A stretch of 64,000 bases of DNA from Aliiroseovarius sp. F20344 (GCF_023016155.1 NZ_JALKBG010000003.1:124001-188000), one strand, 5' to 3'. Positions 36,993 through 45,069 are shown, counted from the first letter of the stretch. Program-made: numbers and translations. Notes: generated by a model from the letters alone, not told the origin.

Positions 36993-38008
36993 ACACAACC
37001 AAGGTCACATCCCAACAAGTTGCCGAACGCGCAGGTGTCAGCCAATCGGCTGTCAGCCGTGTGTTCACACCTGGGGCCTCCGCTTCCAAAAAGACGATTG
37101 AGAAGGTGCGCAAAGCGGCAGCTGAGCTGGGCTATCGCCCAAATGTTCTGGCCCGGGCGATGGTGTCAGGCAAAAGCCGGATCATTGGCTTGATCGTGGC
37201 CTACCTGGAAAACCAGTTCTACCCCGAAGCGCTTGAAAAACTGTCGAACGAGCTGCAACAGCGTGGCTATCACGTTCTTATCTTTCTGGCCGAGCAAACG
37301 GCAGGAAATATCGACGCGGTTGTAGAGGAAATTCTTGATTATCAAGTGGATGGAATCATCGCAGCCTCGGTCGCCATGTCGTCAGACCTGTCCGAACGCT
37401 GCCGGGCCGCAGGCGTGCCGATGGTGCTGTTCAACCGGAGCCAAGATGACCCGAACATGTCAGCCGTAACCTCGGACAACTATGCTGGTGGGCGCAAGAT
37501 TGCAGAGTTCCTGCTGGCCGCTGGGCATCGCAAAATCGGCCACATCGCAGGGTGGGAAGGCGCATCAACCCAACGTGACCGAGAGGCGGGCTTCATCTCG
37601 GCGCTCGCTGAGGCGGGGGTTACTTTGCATTCCCGTGCCTCGGGCGATTTCACCATGGAGAAAGCCGCCGAAGCCACCCGTAAGATGTTTGCATCAGACC
37701 CACCCGAAGCCGTCTTCGTCGCCAACGACCATATGGCTGTCGCAGTCATGGATACGCTGCGGTTTGAACTTGGCCTGAAGGTGCCCGACGACGTTTCGGT
37801 CGTGGGGTTCGACGATGTGCCTGCCGCTGGTTGGCCGGCCTATGACCTGACCACTGTGCGCCAACCTGCCAATCGCATGGTCGCTGACACGGTCGAAATC
37901 CTGCTCGACCAAATTGAAAACAACCAAGGCGAACCACGCCGGATCGCCATTGATGGCCCGCTGATCCTGCGCGGATCAGCCCGCATTCCAGAAGGATGGA
38001 CCACATGA
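36989..38008 (+). CDS. LacI-family transcriptional regulator
   Basis: A 339-residue LacI/GalR-type regulator. The N-terminal helix-turn-helix reads VTSQQVAERAGVSQSAVSRVF, followed by the hinge region LGYRPNVLARAMVSGKS. A PBP1-like effector domain follows, with IIGLIVAYLENQFYPE, VVGFDDVPAAGWPAYDLTTVRQP and a C-terminal RGSARIP. It probably represses the divergent operons by binding the two operators at 26216-26233 and 26270-26287 and is released by the imported substrate or an intermediate (inferred). Being inside the operon, it would autoregulate. ATG overlaps the SDR stop; the longer open frame upstream is a shadow of the SDR gene. Confidence 0.94.
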   Translation: MNTTKVTSQQVAERAGVSQSAVSRVFTPGASASKKTIEKVRKAAAELGYRPNVLARAMVSGKSRIIGLIVAYLENQFYPEALEKLSNELQQRGYHVLIFLAEQTAGNIDAVVEEILDYQVDGIIAASVAMSSDLSERCRAAGVPMVLFNRSQDDPNMSAVTSDNYAGGRKIAEFLLAAGHRKIGHIAGWEGASTQRDREAGFISALAEAGVTLHSRASGDFTMEKAAEATRKMFASDPPEAVFVANDHMAVAVMDTLRFELGLKVPDDVSVVGFDDVPAAGWPAYDLTTVRQPANRMVADTVEILLDQIENNQGEPRRIAIDGPLILRGSARIPEGWTT

Positions 38009-38979
38009 AGGGATTTAACCCAAAGTTTACCGATTTCCCGGACTACATCCTGAAAATTACCCGAGAGATCTGGGAAGAGCGCGGCATCGCCACTCTGAAC
38101 CACTATTATGCCGAAGACATCCCGATGCGCTTTCCCGAGGGCGTGTCGATCGGCAACCAACGCACGATGAATGGCACGCTGGCCACGCTGGCTGAATTTC
38201 CGGACCGCGAATTGACGGGCGAGGATGTGATCTGGTCCGGCAACGAAGACGATGGTTTTCTATCTTCGCACCGCTTGCTGACCATGGGTACGCATACGGG
38301 CGGCGGCTATTTCGGACCTGCCACCGGCAAGCGGTTCGTGATCCGCGCCATTGCCGATTGCGCCGCGATCAATGACCAGATCAACGATGAATGGCTGATC
38401 CGCGACACCGCAGGCATTGTTTTGCAATTGGGAATGAAACCCAAAAAATTCGCACGCAACCTGATCGCGCGTGAAGGTGGACCGGCGCATTGCGTCAAAC
38501 CGTTCTGCCCCGCTGTCGATGTCGAAGGCCCTTACAAAGGGCGCGGCAACGACAACGAATGGGGAGCACGAATGGCCGACATCCTGACCCGGATGATGGA
38601 CAAGGATTTTGCCGTGATCCGTGCCGAGTACGACCGCGCCGTACAGACCGAGCATCCAGCCTCAACCACCGTGCATTCATGGGCGGATACTGAAAAGCTC
38701 TGGATGGGGCTGCGCGCGTCTTTCCCGAATGCAGAGTTTAAAATCGAGCACCAGATTGGGCGCGAAGATCCCATGCTTTCGCCGCGTGCTGCTATCCGTT
38801 GGAGCCTGCATGGCAAGCACGATGGATGGGGCATGTTTGGCCAGCCGACTGGGGCTGACGTCTATGTGATGGGCTTCACCCACGCGGAGTTTGGACCATA
38901 CGGATTGCGCCGTGAATGGACATTGTTTGACCATGTCTCGATCTGGAAGCAGATCCTGATGCAGACGGGTGATCTATGA
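38005..38979 (+). CDS. two-domain SnoaL-like (NTF2-fold) protein 5
   Basis: A 324-residue NTF2-fold protein with two domains. The first has ITREIWEERGIATLNHYYAED, IPMRFPEGVSIGNQ and INDEWLIRDTAGIVLQLGM, and the second has SWADTEKLWMGLRASFPNAEF and LRREWTLFDHVSIWKQIL. It is more distant from the other paralogues and lacks the WYGPAGIG motif. The N-terminal half matches the polyketide-cyclase-like ester cyclase pattern. AAGGA 8 bases before ATG 38005 supports this start, which overlaps the LacI stop. It is one of five SnoaL proteins in this locus. Confidence 0.82.
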   Translation: MKGFNPKFTDFPDYILKITREIWEERGIATLNHYYAEDIPMRFPEGVSIGNQRTMNGTLATLAEFPDRELTGEDVIWSGNEDDGFLSSHRLLTMGTHTGGGYFGPATGKRFVIRAIADCAAINDQINDEWLIRDTAGIVLQLGMKPKKFARNLIAREGGPAHCVKPFCPAVDVEGPYKGRGNDNEWGARMADILTRMMDKDFAVIRAEYDRAVQTEHPASTTVHSWADTEKLWMGLRASFPNAEFKIEHQIGREDPMLSPRAAIRWSLHGKHDGWGMFGQPTGADVYVMGFTHAEFGPYGLRREWTLFDHVSIWKQILMQTGDL

Positions 38980-39251
38980 AAATTGGTCTATCAGTTGGTG
39001 AGCAAGGTGAAGCGATCTTATTCATGGATAGGAAGGCACGCGATGTAATCGTTGAGCGGCTCATGGCGCTTGAGCTTCCTGAGGGCAACTCATCAAATGA
39101 GCATTTCCATCTAATTTCGGAAGCTTGGGGCGGTAACGACCTGAGCGAACTCAATGAAGAAACGCTGAAAACCTTGAAGCATTCACAAGGACATCATTTG
39201 AAATTTCTTTTTCGACCCGAACGAAGCGAAGTTTGGAAGGATGAGGAATGA
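38976..39251 (+). CDS. Imm32-like small protein
   Basis: A 91-residue protein with the pattern SNEHFHLISEAWGGNDLSEL followed by KHSQGHHLKFLFRPE. This resembles the Imm32 family of immunity proteins found in polymorphic toxin loci (H.HL....WGG.eL ... HH.K). No toxin gene is nearby, and it sits inside a catabolic operon with its ATG overlapping the SnoaL stop (ATGA). It may be an orphan immunity protein, or the fold may have been reused. The family assignment is from memory of the motif and is moderate. Confidence 0.6.
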   Translation: MKIGLSVGEQGEAILFMDRKARDVIVERLMALELPEGNSSNEHFHLISEAWGGNDLSELNEETLKTLKHSQGHHLKFLFRPERSEVWKDEE

Positions 39252-39349
39252 AACTTTTCGAAACCTTCCAGCTAAAACATCGTCATGGCTTCTTGGCATC
39301 TTTGCGCGCGCGTCGGCTAAACAATCGTCCCCCCGGAGGGCGGGTTTGA
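39248..39349 (+). CDS. possible 33-residue peptide
   Basis: A short frame overlapping the stop of the Imm32-like gene (ATGA): MKLFETFQLKHRHGFLASL and a basic tail ending in PPGGRV. GAGGA lies just upstream of the ATG. It could be a real small product or a coupling leader; composition alone cannot decide. Its stop codon lies in the hairpin that precedes the bicupin gene. Confidence 0.25.
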   Translation: MKLFETFQLKHRHGFLASLRARRLNNRPPGGRV

Positions 39350-39362
39350 ACCACTCAAACCC
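39342..39362 (+). promoter_or_regulatory. intercistronic hairpin before the bicupin gene
   Basis: GGGTTTGA and TCAAACCC form a perfect 8-bp stem with loop ACCAC. It ends 8 bases before the GGAG ribosome-binding site of the bicupin gene. No T-run follows, so it may be a processing or stability element rather than a terminator. Confidence 0.5.
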
Positions 39363-39382
39363 AAACCAAAGGAGATTAGAAA

Positions 39383-40345
39383 ATGAGTAACATTGAGAAC
39401 CACATCGTTCGCTACGGCGATCTGAAGCCCTGTAAAACCGCCTTCATCGACGCCCATACGCCGGGGTCGGATCAGAAGGAAAACTTCACCATCATCGGTG
39501 GCGGTGTGTCTGAAAGCCCTGACCAGCACGTGCATATCGCTGACCAGATCGGATTCAACATTGGCGCCGCTGGCCAACCACCACGTTGTCGCAACTCGCT
39601 GCATGACCACAACACCGCCGAGGTCTTCTTTGTCCTGAAGGGAAAGTGGCGGTTCTTCTGGGGCCGTTGGGGTGATGCTGGCGAGGTGACGTTGGAAGAG
39701 GGTGACATCTTCAACATCCCGACCGGCATATTTCGCGGGTTTGAAAACATCGGCACTGACTATGGAATGATCATGGCGGTCCTTGGCGGCGACGACGCTG
39801 GTGGTGGCGTGCATTGGGCACCACAGGTGATCGAGGATGCGGCGGACCATGGCCTCGTGCTGGGCGAAAACGGGGTGCTCTATGACACGAAGAAGGGCGA
39901 TGAACTGCCCCACAACGTCAATCCCATGCCGCTCATGTCAGATGAAGACCTGGCCAAGCGGGCCGAGCCGACCACGGCAGACGTTCTGCCAAATCACGTT
40001 GCACGATACTGGGACTTGATGGCGTTGTCAGACAAACAGCCTGCCACGGTCATTGGTGCCGACGCGATCCTGCGTGATCGTCCCGGGTTCGAGGTGGATT
40101 TCCTGTCGCGCAACTCGATCTCGCCTGATGTGCACACGCATGATCAGAACACCGTTCTGATGCCTGTGCGCGGGCATTGGAAAGTCAGTATCCAAGGGGA
40201 AGAAAGTGTTCTGAACCCAGGCGACACCTGCCTGATCAAAGCAGGCGAGGCGCATTCCGTCACGCCGTCTATGACGGGCGAAGCCAGCCTCTATCGTATC
40301 CGCGCAACGGACGACCCAGCTGGCCTGACCGGTTCGGTAGAATAA
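39383..40345 (+). CDS. bicupin protein, gentisate dioxygenase-like
   Basis: A 320-residue protein with two cupin domains. The first has NSLHDHNTAEVFFVLKGKWRFFWG and EGDIFNIPTGIFRGFEN (about residues 72-120), with His residues placed to bind a metal. The second has DVHTHDQNTVLMPVRGHWKV and PGDTCLIKAGEAHS (about 250-300). The layout is like gentisate 1,2-dioxygenase and other bicupins, which cleave aromatic rings or act as oxygenases or isomerases. No other aromatic-degradation gene is certain here, so ring cleavage is only one option. A good GGAG precedes ATG 39383. Confidence 0.82.
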   Translation: MSNIENHIVRYGDLKPCKTAFIDAHTPGSDQKENFTIIGGGVSESPDQHVHIADQIGFNIGAAGQPPRCRNSLHDHNTAEVFFVLKGKWRFFWGRWGDAGEVTLEEGDIFNIPTGIFRGFENIGTDYGMIMAVLGGDDAGGGVHWAPQVIEDAADHGLVLGENGVLYDTKKGDELPHNVNPMPLMSDEDLAKRAEPTTADVLPNHVARYWDLMALSDKQPATVIGADAILRDRPGFEVDFLSRNSISPDVHTHDQNTVLMPVRGHWKVSIQGEESVLNPGDTCLIKAGEAHSVTPSMTGEASLYRIRATDDPAGLTGSVE

Positions 40346-40365
40346 TCAAAGGGAGAGCGCCCATT

Positions 40366-41490
40366 ATGACCAAGATTAAGACAACTCATGTGGGCTCTTT
40401 GCCGCGCACTCAGGACGTCGTGGATTTCATTTTCGCGCGCGAGAACGAAACGCCATTTGATCAGGCCGCATTTGATACGTGTATGACCTCGGCCGTCTCG
40501 GACACAGTTCGCAAACAGGTTGAGGCTGGGATCGACATTGTCTCGGACGGTGAAACGTCCAAGATTTCCTATGCCACTTATGTGAAGGATCGCTACACCG
40601 GTTTTGGGGGTGACAGCCCGCGCAACGCGCCCGCCGATCTGAAGATGTTCCCGGGTTTTCTGCAGCGGTTGGCGGATGACGGTGGCACGCCGCAATATGC
40701 GCGCCCAATGTGCGTGGGTGAGGTGAAGTCCAAGGGGCAAGGCGAGCTTGAGAAAGACATCGCGAACCTCAAGGCCGCAATGGACGAGCATGGTGCGGAA
40801 CGTGGTTTCATGAACGCCGCCAGCCCCGGTGTGATTTCGCTCTTCCTGCAGAATGACTACTACAAATCGCGTGAGGCCTATCTGGCAGCTCTGGCCGACG
40901 CTATGAAGACGGAATACGAAACCATCGTTGCTTCGGGGCTGGATCTTCAACTGGATTGCCCAGACCTTGCCCTGTCGCGTCACATGCTGTTCACCGACCT
41001 TTCAGATGACGAGTTCATCAAGGTGGCGAACTTGCATGTCGAGGCATTGAACCACGCGTTGTCCGACGTGCCTGCCGATAAAGTGCGCGTCCATATTTGT
41101 TGGGGTAACTACGAAGGTCCCCATTGCTGTGACATTCCAATGTCGAAGATGTTCGACACGCTGATGTCGACGAAATCGCGCTATGTGCTGTTTGAGACCT
41201 CTAACCCCCGTCACGGGCATGAATGGACGACCTTCCGCAATCGCAAGGCGGACATTCCTGATGACAAGGTTCTGGTGCCCGGCGTCGTCGACACCACCAC
41301 CAACTTTGTGGAACACCCTGAATTGGTTGCACAGCGCATTGAACGCTTCGTCGACATCGTCGGCACAGACCGCGTGATCGGCGGATCAGACTGCGGTTTT
41401 GGTACCTTTGCGGGCTTTGGCGCGGTCGACCCAGACATCGCCTATGCCAAACTGTCAGCCCTGTCCGAAGGGGCAGCGTTGGTCAAATGA
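40366..41490 (+). CDS. MetE-like zinc methyltransferase homologue
   Basis: A 374-residue UROD/MetE-fold protein. The zinc site of cobalamin-independent methionine synthase is preserved: His243 and Cys245 in VHICWGNYEG, Glu277 in LFETSN, and Cys343 in GGSDCGFG. The protein starts TKIKTTHVGSLPRTQDVVDF like MetE C-terminal relatives, but it lacks the N-terminal half of MetE. Relatives include methionine synthase II-type proteins and epoxyalkane:CoM transferase, all activating a thiol on zinc. It could remove or transfer a methyl or alkyl group of the substrate. GGGAGAG precedes ATG 40366. Confidence 0.85.
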   Translation: MTKIKTTHVGSLPRTQDVVDFIFARENETPFDQAAFDTCMTSAVSDTVRKQVEAGIDIVSDGETSKISYATYVKDRYTGFGGDSPRNAPADLKMFPGFLQRLADDGGTPQYARPMCVGEVKSKGQGELEKDIANLKAAMDEHGAERGFMNAASPGVISLFLQNDYYKSREAYLAALADAMKTEYETIVASGLDLQLDCPDLALSRHMLFTDLSDDEFIKVANLHVEALNHALSDVPADKVRVHICWGNYEGPHCCDIPMSKMFDTLMSTKSRYVLFETSNPRHGHEWTTFRNRKADIPDDKVLVPGVVDTTTNFVEHPELVAQRIERFVDIVGTDRVIGGSDCGFGTFAGFGAVDPDIAYAKLSALSEGAALVK

Positions 41491-42179
41491 CGCCACTTGT
41501 CCTGATCCCCGGCATGATGTGCGACGCGAGGCTGTTTGAGCCCCAGATCGCTGCATTTTCGGGCCGTCGGGCCGTCATTTGTGCTCCGATCTCGGCGCAT
41601 TCCAGCGTCGAGGAATTGGCAGCGGGTATTTTGTCTTATGCACCGTCGCGGTTCGCGTTGCTGGGCCTGTCGATGGGCGGGATCGTTGCGATGGAAATCT
41701 TGAAGCAGGCCCCCGAGCGGGTAGAGCGTATAGCCCTTCTTGACACCAACCCCTTGGCCGAACAAGAGGTGGTAAAAACCCGTCGTCTGCCCCAGATGAT
41801 GGCCGTGCGCGAGGGCAATCTTTCCTCGGTCATGCGCGACGAAATGAAACCCAATTATCTAAGCGACGGCCCGCGCAAAGCTGCGATCCTCGATCTTTGC
41901 ATGGATATGGCGCTCGAACTCGGGCCGCATGTCTTTCTGAACCAATCGCGTGCCCTGATGGACCGCCCCGATCAGTCCGAGACATTGCGAAACACCGATC
42001 TCCCCGCATTGGTTCTGTGCGGGCGAGAAGATACGCTCTGCCCGGTGTCTCGCCACGAACTGATGGCCGAGTTGATCCCGGATGCGCGGCTCGAAATTAT
42101 CGAGGGGGCCGGTCATTTGCCGACATTAGAGCAACCGGAAAATACCAATGCAGCGCTTGCCCGCTGGCTGGAGGATTAA
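41487..42179 (+). CDS. alpha/beta hydrolase
   Basis: A 230-residue alpha/beta hydrolase. The nucleophile elbow is LGLSMGG with Ser62, an Asp-containing loop (CGREDTLCPVSRH) follows, and the His is in EGAGHLPTLEQPE. The oxyanion loop LIPGMMCDARLFE is typical of small esterases and C-C hydrolases. It would cleave an ester, lactone or ring-opened product in the pathway. Its ATG overlaps the preceding stop (ATGA) and the next gene starts directly after its stop. Confidence 0.9.
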   Translation: MTPLVLIPGMMCDARLFEPQIAAFSGRRAVICAPISAHSSVEELAAGILSYAPSRFALLGLSMGGIVAMEILKQAPERVERIALLDTNPLAEQEVVKTRRLPQMMAVREGNLSSVMRDEMKPNYLSDGPRKAAILDLCMDMALELGPHVFLNQSRALMDRPDQSETLRNTDLPALVLCGREDTLCPVSRHELMAELIPDARLEIIEGAGHLPTLEQPENTNAALARWLED

Positions 42180-42875
42180 ATGGACGACACGCTTCTAAAC
42201 CTGCTGAAGAAGGTCGACACACCGACCGTGTGCAATGCCATCGAAGTGGCGCAAGGCAAACGCGGGTTCAACGCTTTCACACGTGGCACGATGTTGGCCT
42301 CACATCCCGATGCACCCGCCATGGTCGGATACGCACGCACTGCAAAGATCGCAGCTGTGGCGCCGCCAGAAGAACCACCGGAAGTCATCAAATCCCGCCG
42401 CATGGATTACTATCGTCATATGGCCGAAGGGCCGCGCCCAGCCATCTCGGTTGTGGAAGACATCGATTTCCCACATTGCATCGGCGCATATTGGGGCGAG
42501 ATCAACACGACGGTTCACAAAGGCTTTGGCCTGTCTGGTGCATTGACCAACGGCGTAATGCGCGATCTGGGGGATCTACCCGACGAATTCCCAGTCGTCG
42601 CCGGCTCCATCGGCCCCAGCCATGGGTTTGTGCATGTAAAAGAGATCGGAACAACCGTATCCGTGTTCGGTTTGGAGATTGCCGATGGAGATTTGGTTCA
42701 CGCCGACCGGCATGGCGCGCTTGTCATTCCGCCCGAGGTTCTTCCAGATCTGGAAGAGGCCATCCACCGTCTGCTCGACACTGAAAAACTGGTTCTTGAA
42801 CCCGCACGCAAGGACGGATTTGATTTCGACGCTTTCGAAGCTGCGTGGGCAGCCTTTGAAGCTGCACGTACCTAG
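42180..42875 (+). CDS. RraA-like aldolase/decarboxylase
   Basis: A 231-residue member of the RraA/HMG aldolase family. The core GLSGALTNGVMRDLGDLP carries Arg128 and Asp129 used for metal and oxyanion binding in 4-hydroxy-4-methyl-2-oxoglutarate aldolase, and GDLVHADRHGALVIPPE is the second conserved block. The likely reaction is a retro-aldol or decarboxylation releasing pyruvate from a 4-hydroxy-2-oxo acid, a plausible last step of the pathway. It starts on the base after the hydrolase stop, with GGAGGA upstream, and is the last recognised gene of the plus-strand operon. Confidence 0.88.
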   Translation: MDDTLLNLLKKVDTPTVCNAIEVAQGKRGFNAFTRGTMLASHPDAPAMVGYARTAKIAAVAPPEEPPEVIKSRRMDYYRHMAEGPRPAISVVEDIDFPHCIGAYWGEINTTVHKGFGLSGALTNGVMRDLGDLPDEFPVVAGSIGPSHGFVHVKEIGTTVSVFGLEIADGDLVHADRHGALVIPPEVLPDLEEAIHRLLDTEKLVLEPARKDGFDFDAFEAAWAAFEAART

Positions 42876-43049
42876 TAAGATGGGCCGTTTTCTGCCCCAA
42901 TCCGCTCTACTTTGTCTGCACCCCACCGAAGGTGAACTCTGCGATGCGCTGTAAGCTCTAATCCCCCCAAGACACCCCATGATCAAGCGGCCACCAAAAC
43001 GGATAAGTACCCGTGAACTAACACGGGTACCTTTCCTGAATTCGCAAGC

Positions 43050-43401
43050 CTAAGGCGCCAGATTGTAGCGCGTCATAGCCATTGTGGATGCATCAATCAT
43101 GCTCATGAATGTTTCTGCGGCCGGGGGCAGAAGCAAAGCTATCCATCGAGGCTTGGGCCTCTTCTGGACTTTTCCAGTTTACAACAACCGCCCATTTGCC
43201 GTCGCTGAATGCCGACTGACGCGAGATAAACCCGGGCTGCTTGCTAACGTGTTCGTCTTCCATCGCCTTGTCGATGGGTGCAAAAGCCTCGGCCGTGACG
43301 CATTCAGCTAGGTTCATGGTAATGATCTCGATCACCCCATTGTCTTGTGCCATTGCTGCGCTCCCTAAAAGCATGAAAGCTGTCGTCAGTAGTGCTTTCA
43401 T
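43050..43401 (-). pseudogene. secreted monooxygenase-like small protein, frameshifted
   Basis: A small protein with signal peptide KALLTTAFMLLGSAAMAQ and a ferredoxin-like (antibiotic biosynthesis monooxygenase type) domain: EHVSKQPGFISRQ and WAVVVNWKSPEEAQASMDSF. In the sequence as given the frame runs into a premature stop at 43093 after SAPGRRNIHEHD. Removing one base from the five-G run at 43123-43127 restores the natural end AAETFMSMIDASTMAMTRY, stop at 43050. So the copy is either recently inactivated or carries a sequencing or polymerase slip. ATG 43401 has GGAG 6 bases upstream. It is last in the operon with the SnoaL and VOC genes. Confidence 0.75.
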
Positions 43402-43412
43402 TTTGTTCTCCA

Positions 43413-44183
43413 TCAAAATTTACCGTTTTCGTGAGCCATCTTGGCAGGGATATCCGCGATCACATCCCAGTGCTCGACGATCTTGCCGCCATCCACGCGG
43501 AACAGGTCGAAGAAAGCCGTCGGTGCGCCACCTAGCGCACCTTCGGATGCAGTGAAAACGAAATCACCTTCGGCAACAACCATGTGCAGATCAGTGTAAA
43601 CCATCTGGATGCCCTGCTCCGCCATGGCGGCCAGAGCGGCACCGAGGCCTTCCAAACCGTCGGAGATTTGGCTGTTGTGTTGGATGTAAGTTTCGGTAGA
43701 CAGGAAATCGGTGATCCGATCGACAGCGCCCTTTTTTAGAATGGTTTCAACGAAGTCTGTGACCAGGGCCTTGTTTTCGGCGGTCTTGGCCAGATCAGAG
43801 ACCTCGGTCGGACCATTGGTCTGTGTGTGCCCTGATGGGTTCGGCGCGGCGACTGGCGTCAAGTTGTCCCAATGCTCTGCCACCTTGCCGTCTTCGACCC
43901 GGAAGACATCGAAGCCAACCAGCGCCTCGGCACCAAATGCCTGTGCATTTGTATATGTCGTGTGCAGTACGACCAGGTCGCCCTCGGCGATGACGCGATG
44001 AATTTCGACTTCGATCCCGCTTTCCTTGAGGCCTGGGATAAACCCAAGGATCGGTGCCGCGCCGGTCGGAACCGCTGGGTTATGTTGAACATAGTTCTTG
44101 GCAAGCAACTGCTCAGCCGCCGAGGGCTCGAAGTTGATAAAGATGGCTGCAACAACCTCTAAAACAATCTCTTTAGGTGTCAT
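43413..44183 (-). CDS. two-domain SnoaL-like (NTF2-fold) protein 6
   Basis: A 256-residue protein with two repeated NTF2-fold domains. The halves share the pattern YVQHNPAVPTG... IEVEIHRVIAEGDLVVLHT... DVFRVEDGKVAEHWD and YIQHNSQISDG... VYTDLHMVVAEGDFVFTAS... DLFRVDGGKIVEHWD. This clear internal duplication is typical of SnoaL-like ester cyclase-type proteins. It is distant from the five proteins of the LacI locus. It lies 36 bases after the VOC gene and just before the frameshifted gene, presumably in one transcript governed by the divergent LysR. Confidence 0.87.
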   Translation of the reverse strand: MTPKEIVLEVVAAIFINFEPSAAEQLLAKNYVQHNPAVPTGAAPILGFIPGLKESGIEVEIHRVIAEGDLVVLHTTYTNAQAFGAEALVGFDVFRVEDGKVAEHWDNLTPVAAPNPSGHTQTNGPTEVSDLAKTAENKALVTDFVETILKKGAVDRITDFLSTETYIQHNSQISDGLEGLGAALAAMAEQGIQMVYTDLHMVVAEGDFVFTASEGALGGAPTAFFDLFRVDGGKIVEHWDVIADIPAKMAHENGKF

Positions 44184-44219
44184 GGGTAGTCTCCTTGATT
44201 TGGTTGGTTGTGACGGGGT

Positions 44220-45014
44220 TCAAGCGGCGCGAACCTGCGCCGAAGTGACTTTGAATTCTGTTCCCCAGGGATCGAAGAGGTGGCCTGGGGACAATACGTT
44301 TGGTGATGCAAGCAGCTCGACGCTGGACAGACCGGTCGCGCCTTTAGATCGCTGATCTGCCCCATGCGATTGCCATTCGTTAACGGCAAGGTGGTGATGG
44401 TAGCCGCCGGACCCGAACCAGCGTGCAGAGGGACGTTGGAATGTTTGCGCCATGCTGATCTTGCCAGTGATGAACTCGGCGGCTTTCGTCACATTACCCA
44501 CCCTCAGGTGGACGTGGCCGATAACGGTATCTTGTGGCACGCCTTTCCATTGACCCGAGTTCTTTGTGAGCGCGCGAAGGTTAAGCGGGTGCGTGGTCAT
44601 TTGCACCGTGCCCCCGATACGGCTCCAAGCATCGCGCGGCAGGTCTCGGTAGATCTCAACTCCGTTTCCTTCCGGATCGTTGAGATAAAGCGCTTCACTG
44701 ACACCGTGATGTGATGCTCCATCAATCCTCACACCACGCTCGCCGGCATAGACCAACCACGCGCCGAGATCTTGCTGGGATGGTAACAAGAAGGCCGTAT
44801 GGAAAAGGCCCGCTTCCCATGGAAACGGTGTGGCATTGCGATCCTCGCGCAATTCAATCAACGCGGTGGCGTCTGTACCCAGAAGTGCCATTTCACCGCT
44901 GCGCTGGATTAGGCCAAGACCTATGACGCCTTCGTAAAAAGCGACCATCTGGTCCAGATCGCGGACGGTCAATGTGACCCGACCGATCGAAATAGGGGCG
45001 TCTGACGTTGCCAT
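44220..45014 (-). CDS. two-domain VOC (glyoxalase/extradiol dioxygenase-like) protein
   Basis: A 264-residue protein of two VOC domains (IGRVTLTVRDLDQMVAFYEGVIGL, and GHVHLRVGNVTKAAEFITGK), like catechol 2,3-dioxygenase-type proteins. In the C-terminal domain the His residues of HVHLRV and GGYHHHLAVNEW and the Glu of WGTEFKVT are placed as metal ligands. In the N-terminal domain the first ligand position is Thr (RVTLTV), so only the second domain may hold metal. ATG 45014 has GGAGAT 6 bases upstream and is preferred to an in-frame ATG at 45056. It is divergent from the LysR gene. Confidence 0.87.
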   Translation of the reverse strand: MATSDAPISIGRVTLTVRDLDQMVAFYEGVIGLGLIQRSGEMALLGTDATALIELREDRNATPFPWEAGLFHTAFLLPSQQDLGAWLVYAGERGVRIDGASHHGVSEALYLNDPEGNGVEIYRDLPRDAWSRIGGTVQMTTHPLNLRALTKNSGQWKGVPQDTVIGHVHLRVGNVTKAAEFITGKISMAQTFQRPSARWFGSGGYHHHLAVNEWQSHGADQRSKGATGLSSVELLASPNVLSPGHLFDPWGTEFKVTSAQVRAA

Positions 45015-45069
45015 GTTGGTATCTCCTGCGTTTCCAATTGAGAGGAACTTAGTCATGGTTATTTGACCG

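Noticed and set aside
41897-42784. 295-codon open frame across the hydrolase and RraA genes
   Set aside because: Out of frame with two well-supported genes and very rich in Arg, His and Cys.
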